From Xanthobacteraceae bacterium (GTDB lineage: Bacteria; Pseudomonadota; Alphaproteobacteria; Rhizobiales; Xanthobacteraceae), in NCBI GenBank assembly GCA_024508855.1, contig JANINJ010000095.1, forward strand, positions 1 to 64,000: 64,000 nucleotides of DNA, in the 5' to 3' direction. Of this stretch, positions 8,959-17,363 are shown piece by piece. Each line of letters opens with the position of its first letter. Within the stretch, counting starts at the first letter, position 1. The notes under the pieces were generated by a model, which had not been told where the DNA came from, searched no databases, and saw nothing but the letters and a program-made list of their open reading frames with translations. The position numbers and the translations under genes are program-made.

Positions 8959-9822
8959 ATGTTCGATCTCGACCTGTTGCGCAGTTTCGTCTCCGTGGTG
9001 GATTCCGGCGGCTTCACCCGTGCCGGGGAGCGCGTCCACAAGACGCAATCCACCGTCAGCCAGCAGATCAAGCGGCTGGAGGAGGATGTCGGCCGGCCGC
9101 TGCTTAACCGGTCCGGCAAGACCGTGGTGCCGACCGAGGACGGTGAGCGGCTGCTGTCTTATGCGCGGCGCATGCTCTCATTGGCGGAAGAAGCCCGTGA
9201 TGTGCTGGCGCGGCCAAGCGATGAAGGCGCAGTCCGGCTCGGCATTCCGGAGGATTTCGCGGCCTATCGCCTGACCGAATTGCTCGCCGGTTTTTCACGG
9301 GCGCGGCCGGGTCTGCGGCTCGACGTCCGCGCCGACCAGAGCACCTATCTGCGGCGCGACCTCGAGCGCGGCGACCTGGATCTCGCGCTGCTCAAACGCG
9401 CTGCCGGCGAGAAAGGCGCTATCGCGGTGTGGCCCGAGCGCATCCACTGGGTGACCAGCAAGATGCACCCGGTCGATCTGTCGGCGCAGTCGATTCCATT
9501 GATCGGCTTCCCGCCCGGTTGCCTGTATCGCGCCGGCGCGATCCACGCCATCGAAGCCAAGGGGCGCACCTGGCACATGGCCTATACGAGTTCGAGCCTC
9601 GCGGGTATTCAGGCCGCGGTCAGCGCCGGCCTGGGCTTGAGCATCATGTCGGAGATCGCGATCCAGCCCGGCCATCGCATCCTGACCGAGAAGGAAGGCT
9701 TTGCGCCAATCGACAAAACCGAGATGGCGCTGGTGTCGTCCCCCGACGCCAGCCCCGCGACGCTACGGCTTGCCGATCGGCTCGCCGAATTCTGCGATAC
9801 GGTGCAGGCGAAGGCAGCGTAA
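8959..9822 (+). CDS. LysR-family transcriptional regulator
   Basis: A 287-residue protein with the LysR N-terminal winged helix-turn-helix (FDLDLLRSFVSVVDSGGFTR, then TQSTVSQQIKRLEEDVGRPL) and a C-terminal periplasmic-binding-like effector domain from about residue 92. Length and layout are normal for the family. It is transcribed away from the EamA exporter and metallo-hydrolase pair, the likely target. The effector is unknown. Confidence 0.9.
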   Translation: MFDLDLLRSFVSVVDSGGFTRAGERVHKTQSTVSQQIKRLEEDVGRPLLNRSGKTVVPTEDGERLLSYARRMLSLAEEARDVLARPSDEGAVRLGIPEDFAAYRLTELLAGFSRARPGLRLDVRADQSTYLRRDLERGDLDLALLKRAAGEKGAIAVWPERIHWVTSKMHPVDLSAQSIPLIGFPPGCLYRAGAIHAIEAKGRTWHMAYTSSSLAGIQAAVSAGLGLSIMSEIAIQPGHRILTEKEGFAPIDKTEMALVSSPDASPATLRLADRLAEFCDTVQAKAA

Positions 9823-9839
9823 ATCCTGAACGCGAGGCC

Positions 9840-9927
9840 GTCACCCTGAGGCGCGAGCGAAGCGAGCCTCGAAGGGTGTGCGATCCTTCGAGGCTCGCGA
9901 CATTCGTCGCTCGCACCTCAGGATGAC
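9840..9927. repeat. Palindromic repeat, family A (CCTGAGG type), copy 1
   Basis: An imperfect palindrome beginning GTCACCCTGAGGCGCGAGC and ending GCTCGCACCTCAGGATGAC, with inner arms GAGCCTCGAAGG and CCTTCGAGGCTC. Two more copies occur near 20.3 and 44.6 kb. It lies between the LysR gene and the convergent phosphoesterase gene, where it could also stop transcription from both sides. Confidence 0.85.
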
Positions 9928-9953
9928 GTCATTCTGTCGATCGTCCAGTTGCT

Positions 9954-10643
9954 CTAGTAACACCGCGCAGCGGCGATGGCGTGCATGCGATTGTCACCGA
10001 GCACGTGCGCGGTGAATTCCAGCGACTTGAAGATCGCCGCAAACGCCAGATCGCGAATGCTCAAGCCTCCGGTATAGGCGCCGAACGACGGCATCACCGC
10101 GCGCTCGCCGTCGCTGGCGAAGCATCGCCGCTCCACCGAACGGCCGCGCCGCGAGACCCGCGCCTTCGGATGCAGATGGCCGGCAATCTCGCCCACCGCG
10201 CCGGTCGGCTCATGGCGAAACACCAGAGGACCGATCGCAACATCGCTGGCGACGGTGCCGCCGAGATCGCGCGGCAGTTCGGGATCGTGATTGCCGACGA
10301 TCCAGATCCAGTCGCGGCGGGATTGCAGAGCCGCGAGCGTTTCGCGGTCGTCGGCCGCGAGGCGGCCATGCGCATCGCGATCGTGAAAACTGTCGCCGAG
10401 CGCGATCACGCTGCGCGGATCGTGTCGCGCGACGACTGCAGCGAGGCGGCTCAAGGTCGCCGCCGTATCGTATGGCGGCAGCAGCACGCCGCGGGTGGCG
10501 AAACTCGAGCCTTTCTCCAGATGCAGATCGGATACGACGAGCAGGCGCTCTTCTTCCCAGAACAACGCGCCCGACAGATCGGCGACCAGCGTCACACCGG
10601 CAACGGTGACAGTCGAATATGTACGCGCCAGTGTCATCGTCAC
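9954..10643 (-). CDS. pdeM: Ligase-associated DNA damage response endonuclease PdeM
   Basis: A 229-residue metallophosphoesterase. The metal-binding signatures are visible in order: SDLHLEKG, ALGDSFHD, VGNHDPEL and a late GHLHPKARV. This matches TIGR04123, the calcineurin-like phosphoesterase of the ligase-associated set (ligase, MBL exonuclease, Lhr-type helicase, phosphoesterase). It follows the helicase gene by 3 bases on the same strand, so the two are almost certainly co-transcribed. The role in repair is inferred from the conserved neighbourhood. Confidence 0.85.
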   Translation of the reverse strand: MTMTLARTYSTVTVAGVTLVADLSGALFWEEERLLVVSDLHLEKGSSFATRGVLLPPYDTAATLSRLAAVVARHDPRSVIALGDSFHDRDAHGRLAADDRETLAALQSRRDWIWIVGNHDPELPRDLGGTVASDVAIGPLVFRHEPTGAVGEIAGHLHPKARVSRRGRSVERRCFASDGERAVMPSFGAYTGGLSIRDLAFAAIFKSLEFTAHVLGDNRMHAIAAARCY

Positions 10644-10646
10644 ATT

Positions 10647-13388
10647 CTATCCCGTCGCCTCTTTCACCAGTTCCTCGGCGGCTTCCGCCAGCAATTCGTC
10701 GGACGCTTCGCCGTAAACCGCTTCGCGGCCGATTTCCAGCATCACCGGCACTGCAAGCGGCGACACCCGATCGAGTTCCTTGTGCGTGATTCGCCCGCCG
10801 ATGCGCACCAGCATATCACTCAAGCGCCGGATATCGAGCAGACCCGTTGCGGCATCGGCACGCGCGGCACGCAGCAGCACGTGATCCGGCTGATGCTTGC
10901 GCAGCACGTCGTAGACCAGATCGGTGGAGAACAATACCTGCCGCCGGCTTTTCTCTTCGCCGGTGAAGCGGCGCGCGATCAATCCGGAAATGATCGCGCA
11001 GGTGCGGAACGTGCGTTTCATCAGCGCAGATTCCGCAAGCCACGCTTCGAGATCGTCGCCGAGCATGTCTGGATCGAACAGTGCGTCGAGATTCAGGCGT
11101 CCTTGCCGGATCATCGCCGACATGTCGCCGAGCCCCCACACCGCCAGCGCATATTCGTTGGCGACGAAGCCTAGCGGCCGTGCCCGCGCGCGCTCCAGCC
11201 GCCGCGTCAGCAGCATGCCGAGCGTTTGATGCGCGAGCCGTCCCTCGAACGGATAGCAGACGAGATAATGCTTGTCGGCGCGCGGAAAAGTTTCCACCAC
11301 CATCTCGCGCGCGCCCGGCATACGTGAGCGATAGGATTGCAGCGACAACCATTCGCGCACCTGATCCGGCAGGCCGTTCCATGCGCGCTTGTCGGCGAGC
11401 AGGAGGCGCACGCGTTCGGCGAGATAGGTCGAGAGCGGGAACTTGCCGCCCATATAGGATGGCACCCGCGCATCGACATCGTTGGCGCGCGACACATAGA
11501 CCTCGTCCTCGACCAGCGCTTCGTAGCGCACGATCTCGCCGCCGAACACGAATGTGTCGCCGATCACCAGCCCTTCGATGAAATACTCTTCGATCTGGCC
11601 GAGCATCCGGCCGCCGCGCGCCAGCGCGCCGGTCGATCCCGAGCCGCCACGGCGGGAGCGCACCAGCTTCACCTTGAGCATCGATTCCTCGACGATGGTG
11701 CCGACGTTGAGGCGATAGCTTTGCCGCACGCGCGGATTTGTGACGCGCCAGCGTCCCTGCGCATCCTGCTTGATACGCGCGAAGCGCTCATAGCTTTTCA
11801 GCGCGTAACCGCCGGTCGCGACGAAATCCACCACGTCGTCGAAATCGTTGCGCGACAGGCCCGAATACGGCGCGGACGTGCGCACTTCCGCATAAAGATC
11901 GTCGGCGAGGAACGGCTCGCCGCACGCACAGCCGAGCACATGCTGCGCCAACACGTCGAGCGCACCGGTGCGCAGCGGCGGCGTATCCTGCGCGTTCTCG
12001 TTGACCGCATCGATGGCGACACGGCATTCCAGCACTTCGAACCGGTTGGCCGGCACCAGCACCGCGCGCGAGGCTTCGTCGATGCGGTGATTGGCGCGGC
12101 CGATCCGCTGCATCAGCCGCGACGCGCCTTTCGGCGCACCGACATTGATGACCAGATCGACATCGCCCCAGTCGACGCCGAGATCGAGCGACGAGGTACA
12201 TACAACCCCGCGCAGTTTGCCGGCCGCCATGGCGTCTTCGACCTTGCGGCGCTGGCCGACATCGAGCGAACCGTGATGCAGCGCGATGGCGAGACCATCG
12301 TCGTTCATCCGCCACAGTTCCTGAAACAGCATCTCCGCCTGGCTGCGCGTGTTGACGAATACCAGCGTGGTCTTGTTGCGCTTGATGAGATCGTAGATCT
12401 CGCCGAGCGCATGACGCGCCGAATGCCCCGCCCACGGCAGCCGCTCGCTGGTGTCGAGCATTTCGACGACCGGCGCAGCCGCGCCTCCGGCGACGACGAT
12501 ATCCGCGGCGACGCTGTTGTTGTCTCCGGTCCCGGCATCTTCTCCCCTCCCCCCGCGCTCTTGCGTGGCGGGGAGGGGTCGGGGGTGGGGGGAAGCTGCG
12601 GAGGAAACACCAGTGCTGTCTTCGCTGAAGAGCCCTTCACCCCCCACCCCTCCCCGCCGCTTCGCGGAGGGAGGGGGGAAGTTCTGCGGCACGAGAAAGC
12701 GCGCCAGCGATTCCGGCTCCGCCACCGTCGCCGATAAACCGATGGCGCGGACCTGCGGCGCGAGCCGCCACAGTCGCGCCAGCCCGAGCGATAGCAGGTC
12801 GCCCCGCTTCGAGGTCACCAGTGCGTGCAGTTCATCGAGCACGATGCGTTTCAATGACGAGAACAGGAACGGCGCGTCGTCGGACGAGAGCAGCAGCGCC
12901 AGTTGCTCCGGTGTGGTCAGCAAGATGTCCGGCGGATAACGCCGCTGCCGCTGCCGCCGCGACACCGGCGTATCGCCGGTGCGGGTCTCTACCTTGATCG
13001 GCAATCCCATCTCGGCGATCGGCGTTTCGAGGTTGCGCGCGATGTCGACGGCCAGCGCCTTGAGCGGCGAGATGTAGAGGGTGTGGAGGCCTCTCCCCGC
13101 GCCCCGCGGGCGGCCGCTCAATTCCACCAGCGTCGGCAGAAATCCCGCAAGCGTCTTGCCGGCACCGGTGGGCGCGATCAGCAGCGCCGAGCGGTCGGCT
13201 CGCGCCTTCGCCAGCAGTTCCAGCTGGTGTTCGCGCGGCGACCATCCGCGCGCGGCGAACCAGCGCGAGAAAATCTCCGGCAGCGGCACGGGCTGCGAAT
13301 CTGGGTCGGACGACGGCACGGCAACAGAATTAGGTTCTCGACCCGAACCGGTCGAGATCAAATGTAAACATTCCGGGAACAAAAGCAT
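10647..13388 (-). CDS. Ligase-associated Lhr-type DEXH helicase, with repeat-derived insert
   Basis: A 913-residue helicase of the Lhr-core type (TIGR04121). Walker A is APTGAGKT (~73-79) and the DEXH box is LDELHALV (~183). Later helicase motifs include LVFVNTRSQAEMLF, TSSLDLGVDWG and QRIGRANHR. The C-terminal half is the Lhr winged-helix and beta-barrel region. Residues ~236-282 are a low-complexity Gly/Pro/Arg segment encoded by a palindromic repeat doublet, lying between helicase motifs in the first RecA domain and expected to be a surface loop. The reading frame stays open through it. The start is uncertain: the ATG used lies 5 bases from an inverted repeat without a ribosome site, and a GTG at 13319 is an alternative. 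Confidence 0.9.
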   Translation of the reverse strand: MLLFPECLHLISTGSGREPNSVAVPSSDPDSQPVPLPEIFSRWFAARGWSPREHQLELLAKARADRSALLIAPTGAGKTLAGFLPTLVELSGRPRGAGRGLHTLYISPLKALAVDIARNLETPIAEMGLPIKVETRTGDTPVSRRQRQRRYPPDILLTTPEQLALLLSSDDAPFLFSSLKRIVLDELHALVTSKRGDLLSLGLARLWRLAPQVRAIGLSATVAEPESLARFLVPQNFPPPSAKRRGGVGGEGLFSEDSTGVSSAASPHPRPLPATQERGGRGEDAGTGDNNSVAADIVVAGGAAAPVVEMLDTSERLPWAGHSARHALGEIYDLIKRNKTTLVFVNTRSQAEMLFQELWRMNDDGLAIALHHGSLDVGQRRKVEDAMAAGKLRGVVCTSSLDLGVDWGDVDLVINVGAPKGASRLMQRIGRANHRIDEASRAVLVPANRFEVLECRVAIDAVNENAQDTPPLRTGALDVLAQHVLGCACGEPFLADDLYAEVRTSAPYSGLSRNDFDDVVDFVATGGYALKSYERFARIKQDAQGRWRVTNPRVRQSYRLNVGTIVEESMLKVKLVRSRRGGSGSTGALARGGRMLGQIEEYFIEGLVIGDTFVFGGEIVRYEALVEDEVYVSRANDVDARVPSYMGGKFPLSTYLAERVRLLLADKRAWNGLPDQVREWLSLQSYRSRMPGAREMVVETFPRADKHYLVCYPFEGRLAHQTLGMLLTRRLERARARPLGFVANEYALAVWGLGDMSAMIRQGRLNLDALFDPDMLGDDLEAWLAESALMKRTFRTCAIISGLIARRFTGEEKSRRQVLFSTDLVYDVLRKHQPDHVLLRAARADAATGLLDIRRLSDMLVRIGGRITHKELDRVSPLAVPVMLEIGREAVYGEASDELLAEAAEELVKEATG
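12542..12681. repeat. Palindromic repeat doublet, family C, inside the helicase gene
   Basis: Two related G/C-rich hairpins in opposite orientation: the left unit starts CTCCCCTCCCCCCGCGC and has a tail GGGGGTGGGGGG; the right unit is the inverted tail CCCCCCACCCC followed by a hairpin ending GGAGGGAGGGG. Tails face inward across a spacer of about 40 bases. The doublet is in frame with the helicase and adds about 46 residues. The same family occurs in the ligase gene near 18.7 kb with the tails facing outward. Confidence 0.85.
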
Positions 13389-13392
13389 CTTA

Positions 13393-13408
13393 GTTCCATA
13401 TTTGGAAC
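13393..13408. promoter_or_regulatory. Inverted repeat before the helicase gene
   Basis: GTTCC-N6-GGAAC, almost fully symmetrical, 5 bases upstream of the helicase ATG used here. It may be an operator; if so, translation more likely begins at the internal GTG. It is not the alphaproteobacterial LexA box (GTTC-N7-GTTC direct repeat), which I did not find nearby. The rest of the 190-base gap to the porin gene shows nothing definite. Confidence 0.35.
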
Positions 13409-13578
13409 CACCTGGGGCTAGGATCGCCCGCGAGCAACCCAGCCCATGCCGGCTGCCGGGAATTTAGGCAATTTTCACCATGCCGATCCTGCTCAATCCT
13501 CGGGGGTGTGGCCTGCAAACGACAGACAGAAACGGGTTCCGACGCTAGACTTTGGCCATCATCTGGATGGAATCAGCA

Positions 13579-14925
13579 ATGAAAAAAATTCTCGCCGGCG
13601 TCACCCTTCTCGGAACCGCTGTCAGCGCACAAGCCGCCGACCTTCCTGTGAAGGCGCCCTATTACAAGGCCCCGGCAATCGAGGCGGTCTATGACTGGAC
13701 CGGCTTCTACGCTGGCGTGAACGCAGGGGTCGGCCTCGGCCGGAACCGGACCCAGAGCTTCGCGCCGGGTTACTCGGATTCGCACTATCTGTCGCCGCTG
13801 GGTGCCGTTGGTGGTGGCCAGATCGGCTACAACTGGCAGACCAACTCGTTCCTCGGTCCCATCGTGTTCGGCATCGAAGCCGACATCCAGGGCGCCGACA
13901 TGACCGACGACCGCACCAACATCCTCGGCGATACCTACAACCAGAAGCTCGACTGGTTCGGCACCGTTCGCGGCCGCGTCGGCCTCGTGACCGGCCCGAC
14001 GCTGAGCTATGTCACCGCCGGTTATGCCTATGGCAACATCAACACCAGCGGCGTGGTCAACGGCGTGCCGTTCGCCTTCAATGGCGGCCGCAGCGGCTGG
14101 ACCTGGGGCAGCGGCGTCGAAGCGGCGCTGGGCGGCAACTGGACCGGCAAGATCGAATATCTGTACCTCGATCTCGGTGACCGCACCGACGTGTTCGGCG
14201 CACAGGCCCTGCAGTCCGAATTCCACGAAAACATCTTCCGCGTCGGCCTGAACTATCGCATCGGCGGCAACAGCAACTACACGCCGGTCGTCGCGGCCAA
14301 CTGGACCGGGTTCTATATCGGCGGCAACTTCGGCTCCGGCACCGCTCGCAACCGCAGCACGCTGACCGATCTGAGCACCGGCACGAGCGGACTGTTCAAT
14401 GTGGCACCGGACGGCGTCAACGGCGGTCTGCAGGCCGGTTACAACTGGCAGGCCGGCAACTGGGTTTACGGCCTTGAAGCCGACATCCAGGCCTCGGCGC
14501 AGGAAGACAACAAGACCTGCCTCAATTGCGGCATTCCGGGCTCGTCGATCGACATCAACTCGAAGCTGCCCTGGTTCGGCACCGTGCGCGGCCGTCTCGG
14601 CTACTCGGTCGGCCCGTCGCTGTTCTACGCCACCGGCGGTTTCGCTTACGGCGGCGTAAAGACTGCCATCAACGATGTCAGCTTCTCCGACACCCGCACC
14701 GGCTGGACCGTCGGCGCCGGCATCGAAACGCCGTTCACGCTGCTCGGCCTGTTCGGACCGAACTGGACGTCGAAGACCGAATATCTCTATGTCGATCTCG
14801 GCAAGGCCACGACCGACTTCACCCTCGGCGCCGTCCCGGGTGAGTACACCTCCCGCGTGCAGGAGCACATCTTCCGCACCGGCCTGAACTATCACTTCAA
14901 CTCGCCGGTGGTTGCGAAGTACTGA
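13579..14925 (+). CDS. Omp25-like outer-membrane protein with two barrel domains
   Basis: A 448-residue protein with a signal peptide ending about residue 19 (TAVSAQA, then ADLPVKAP). Two homologous beta-barrel units follow: the first opens YDWTGFYAGVNAGVG and closes IFRVGLNYRIGG, the second opens NWTGFYIGGNFGSG and closes IFRTGLNYHFN. Each unit carries GTVRGR and YLYxDLG strands typical of the Omp25/RopB family. Usual members have one ~220-residue barrel, so this is an internal tandem duplication, a form known from Bradyrhizobium relatives. The final aromatic-containing strand fits recognition by the Bam complex. ATG chosen because the upstream in-frame starts would precede the signal peptide. 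Confidence 0.9.
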   Translation: MKKILAGVTLLGTAVSAQAADLPVKAPYYKAPAIEAVYDWTGFYAGVNAGVGLGRNRTQSFAPGYSDSHYLSPLGAVGGGQIGYNWQTNSFLGPIVFGIEADIQGADMTDDRTNILGDTYNQKLDWFGTVRGRVGLVTGPTLSYVTAGYAYGNINTSGVVNGVPFAFNGGRSGWTWGSGVEAALGGNWTGKIEYLYLDLGDRTDVFGAQALQSEFHENIFRVGLNYRIGGNSNYTPVVAANWTGFYIGGNFGSGTARNRSTLTDLSTGTSGLFNVAPDGVNGGLQAGYNWQAGNWVYGLEADIQASAQEDNKTCLNCGIPGSSIDINSKLPWFGTVRGRLGYSVGPSLFYATGGFAYGGVKTAINDVSFSDTRTGWTVGAGIETPFTLLGLFGPNWTSKTEYLYVDLGKATTDFTLGAVPGEYTSRVQEHIFRTGLNYHFNSPVVAKY

Positions 14926-14947
14926 TCCTCGCAGCATCGCAGACAAC

Positions 14948-14980
14948 AAAACCCCGGCCTCAGCGCCGGGGTTTTTGTTT
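14948..14980 (+). terminator. Intrinsic terminator after the porin gene
   Basis: AAACCCCGGC, a six-base loop and GCCGGGGTTT, followed by a T-rich run (TTTTTGTTT). Strong stem and correct position 23 bases after the stop codon. Confidence 0.9.
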
Positions 14981-14989
14981 GGGAGATCG

Positions 14990-15916
14990 TCAGGCTTTCG
15001 TTGCGACGGCGGCGAGGCCCGGCACGGCGACACCGTCCTCGGTGCGGGCGGATTCCTCGACCAAATACGACAACCTGAAACCTGCGGCCGCAACCGCATC
15101 ACGGACATAAGCGGCGCTATGGGCGTAGCGCAGCCCGGCGCCAAGCACCACGCCCTCGCCGCGATGGGTTTCGGCCGTGAAGGCCAGCAGCCCACCGGGC
15201 TGCAGCACGCGGGCCGCCTCGCGCAGCAAGGGCGCAATATCCGACAGATAGATCACCGTATCGGCGACAAGGATCAGGTCAGCGCTCGCCATAGCCCTGG
15301 CAGTCAGGCCCTGCACAAGATCGGCGAGTTCGAGCTCATTGTAGAGACCGGTAGCCCGCGCCTGCGCGAGCATCTTTGGCGACAGGTCGATCCCGTCGAG
15401 CCGGTCGACGTTGCGCGCAAACGTGCGCGCCACAAGCCCGGTGCCGCAGCCGAGATCGATGCCATGGCGAAAGAATGCGGGCCGCTGCTCCGCATGACGC
15501 GCGGCGAGCACGGCCTTGAACAAGAGCTCCGGCCCCCGATAGTCGAGATTGCCGACCAGCGACGCCTCGAAACGCGGCGCGTATTGATCAAACAGAGTGC
15601 GGATATAGGCGGCCGACATCGGCGACGGCGATTCGACGCCCAGACGGATCAACCTCAGCACGGCCCCATGGCGGTCGTCGGGATCAGCCGCGACGGCCCG
15701 GCGAAACGCCGCGATGGCATCGCCATGCAGATTGAGCCGCTGCTTGATCTCGCCAAGCGCAAAACAGGCGGAGGCAAAGCCGGGAGCCAGATCCACGGCC
15801 TGCATCATCACCTCGGCGGCGCCTTCAAGATCGCCGCGCAGTTGCAGATCGCGGGCAAAGTCGTAGCGCCGGTCCGCCACCAGATCGCCGGAGGACATGA
15901 ACAGACGCGTCGACAT
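14990..15916 (-). CDS. TPR-containing class I SAM methyltransferase
   Basis: About 308 residues from the chosen ATG. The N-terminal ~100 residues are two to three TPR-like helical repeats (GAAEVMMQAVDLAPGFASA; DAIAAFRRAVAADPDDRH). The C-terminal domain has SAM motif I as GIDLGCGTGLVARTF and a following acidic loop DGIDLSPKMLAQA. The combination occurs in a Rhizobiales group of methyltransferases with unknown acceptors. An in-frame ATG 18 codons upstream would extend it; neither start has a strong ribosome site. It converges on the porin gene across the shared terminator. Confidence 0.8.
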   Translation of the reverse strand: MSTRLFMSSGDLVADRRYDFARDLQLRGDLEGAAEVMMQAVDLAPGFASACFALGEIKQRLNLHGDAIAAFRRAVAADPDDRHGAVLRLIRLGVESPSPMSAAYIRTLFDQYAPRFEASLVGNLDYRGPELLFKAVLAARHAEQRPAFFRHGIDLGCGTGLVARTFARNVDRLDGIDLSPKMLAQARATGLYNELELADLVQGLTARAMASADLILVADTVIYLSDIAPLLREAARVLQPGGLLAFTAETHRGEGVVLGAGLRYAHSAAYVRDAVAAAGFRLSYLVEESARTEDGVAVPGLAAVATKA

Positions 15917-16014
15917 GACGGGCACATCAGGATGAATGAAGCCGAACTCAACCGCACGGACCGGCTTCATCGCATCCCGAAAGCGAATGCAGGCGTCGAA
16001 CGCCTGCCCTCATC

Positions 16015-17232
16015 TCATTCGGTATAGGGCTTGCCGACGATGTCCCAGTCCTTGCCGTTGAAGATCGATATATAGAGCGTTTTCATCGGCGTATAGTTGT
16101 CCGGCGTGAACGAGTAGGTGATGCCGTCCAGCATGTAGGGCGAATGGAAGCCGTTCAGGCTGGCGGCCTGCTTCAGCACGTTCTCGCGGGTGAGGTCGTC
16201 TCCGCAGCGGCGCAGGATCTCGGCCATCGTCACCGCCTGGCCATAGCCGGCGAATGCGATGGTGTTGTCGGGATCCACGTTCGGCATGTACTTCTTGCGC
16301 AGTTCCTCGAACGCCATCACGTCCGGATCGTTGGCGAAGGCCGGAACGCCGACTTCCTTGGCATAGCGGATGGCGACGATGCCCTTCGCATTCTCCAAAC
16401 CCCCAGCGTGAAGGATCGAACGGCCGGTCGAGCCTGCCGACAACAATTGCAGCGGCTTCCAGCCCAGTTCGGCCACCTTGCGGATCGACTGCGACGAGGC
16501 CTTGCCGGTGGTGATGTTATAGAAAACGTCGGCGCCGGATTTCGCCAGATTGATGAGCTGGGAATCGACCGTCGGATCGGTGAGATCGTAGGTCGCTTCC
16601 GCGATCACCTTGGCATTGCCGCCGGCCTTGGCCAGTTCCTCCTTGAAGGGGCCAAGGAAGTCGCGACCGAAATCGTCGTTCTGGTAGAGGATCGCAACCT
16701 TGGCGTTCGGCTTCACGCTGAGCACATACTTGGCCAGGATGCGCGCTTCGGTCGGATAGAGCGGCAGACCCGCCATGGTCCATTTGAACTTCTTCGGATC
16801 GTTCCACTTGGACGCGCCGGTGTTCAACAGCAACTGCGGCACGCCCTTGCTGTTGAGATATTTATGCACGGCAGTCTGCGGCGCGGTGCCGAGCGAACCG
16901 TAGAGCGCCAGCACTTCCTCCTGCTCGACCAGACGGCGGGTCTGCTCCACCGCCTTCGGCGCGGAATAGGCGTCGTCCGCCGAGATGAACTTGACCTTGC
17001 GGCCATTGATGCCGCCCTTCTCGTTCAGCATCTGGAAATAGGCTTCGCCGACGCGGCCCAGCACGCCATAGAGCGATCCCGGCCCCGAATGCGGAATGGT
17101 CTGCCCGATCTTGATCTCGGTATCGCTGGCGCCGGGGCTGTATTTCTTCTCGGCGGCGACGGCGTTGGCGGCAATCAGCAGCGCCGCACCGGCGGCAGCA
17201 CCATATATCCAAAGCGAAGGGCGTCGATGCAT
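16015..17232 (-). CDS. LivK-type ABC transporter substrate-binding protein
   Basis: A 405-residue periplasmic binding protein. A signal peptide ends near ANAVAAEKK, and the mature protein opens SDTEIKIGQTIPHSGPGSLYG, the Leu/Ile/Val-binding (type I fold) signature. IALYGSLGTAPQTA-like and NDDFGRDFLGPF segments are also typical. It supplies substrate to a branched-chain amino acid or amide-type ABC permease, but no permease or ATPase gene is nearby, so it is an orphan in this window. GGGAG precedes the ATG at suitable distance. Confidence 0.85.
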   Translation of the reverse strand: MHRRPSLWIYGAAAGAALLIAANAVAAEKKYSPGASDTEIKIGQTIPHSGPGSLYGVLGRVGEAYFQMLNEKGGINGRKVKFISADDAYSAPKAVEQTRRLVEQEEVLALYGSLGTAPQTAVHKYLNSKGVPQLLLNTGASKWNDPKKFKWTMAGLPLYPTEARILAKYVLSVKPNAKVAILYQNDDFGRDFLGPFKEELAKAGGNAKVIAEATYDLTDPTVDSQLINLAKSGADVFYNITTGKASSQSIRKVAELGWKPLQLLSAGSTGRSILHAGGLENAKGIVAIRYAKEVGVPAFANDPDVMAFEELRKKYMPNVDPDNTIAFAGYGQAVTMAEILRRCGDDLTRENVLKQAASLNGFHSPYMLDGITYSFTPDNYTPMKTLYISIFNGKDWDIVGKPYTE

Positions 17233-17363
17233 CGTCAGGGTCTCTCCCGTCAATCGTTATCGGCAAGTCGACTTGCTCTGGCAGCAACCTATCAGGCCGG
17301 TGCATCGCGGCAATTGCGTCTACGCGCTGTTTAAGATCAGCACATGCGACCTATATTCGCAGC

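Noticed and set aside
9840..9927. Palindromic repeats taken as CRISPR
   Set aside because: Copies are isolated and dispersed, each is a self-palindrome, and there are no regularly spaced repeats with unique spacers or cas genes.
13393..13408. LexA box before the helicase gene
   Set aside because: The site is an inverted repeat, whereas the alphaproteobacterial LexA box is a GTTC-N7-GTTC direct repeat, which is not present nearby.
13573..15237. 554-codon minus-strand frame across the porin gene
   Set aside because: The plus strand carries a signal peptide, two barrel domains and a terminator; the minus frame lacks any domain and crosses the terminator.
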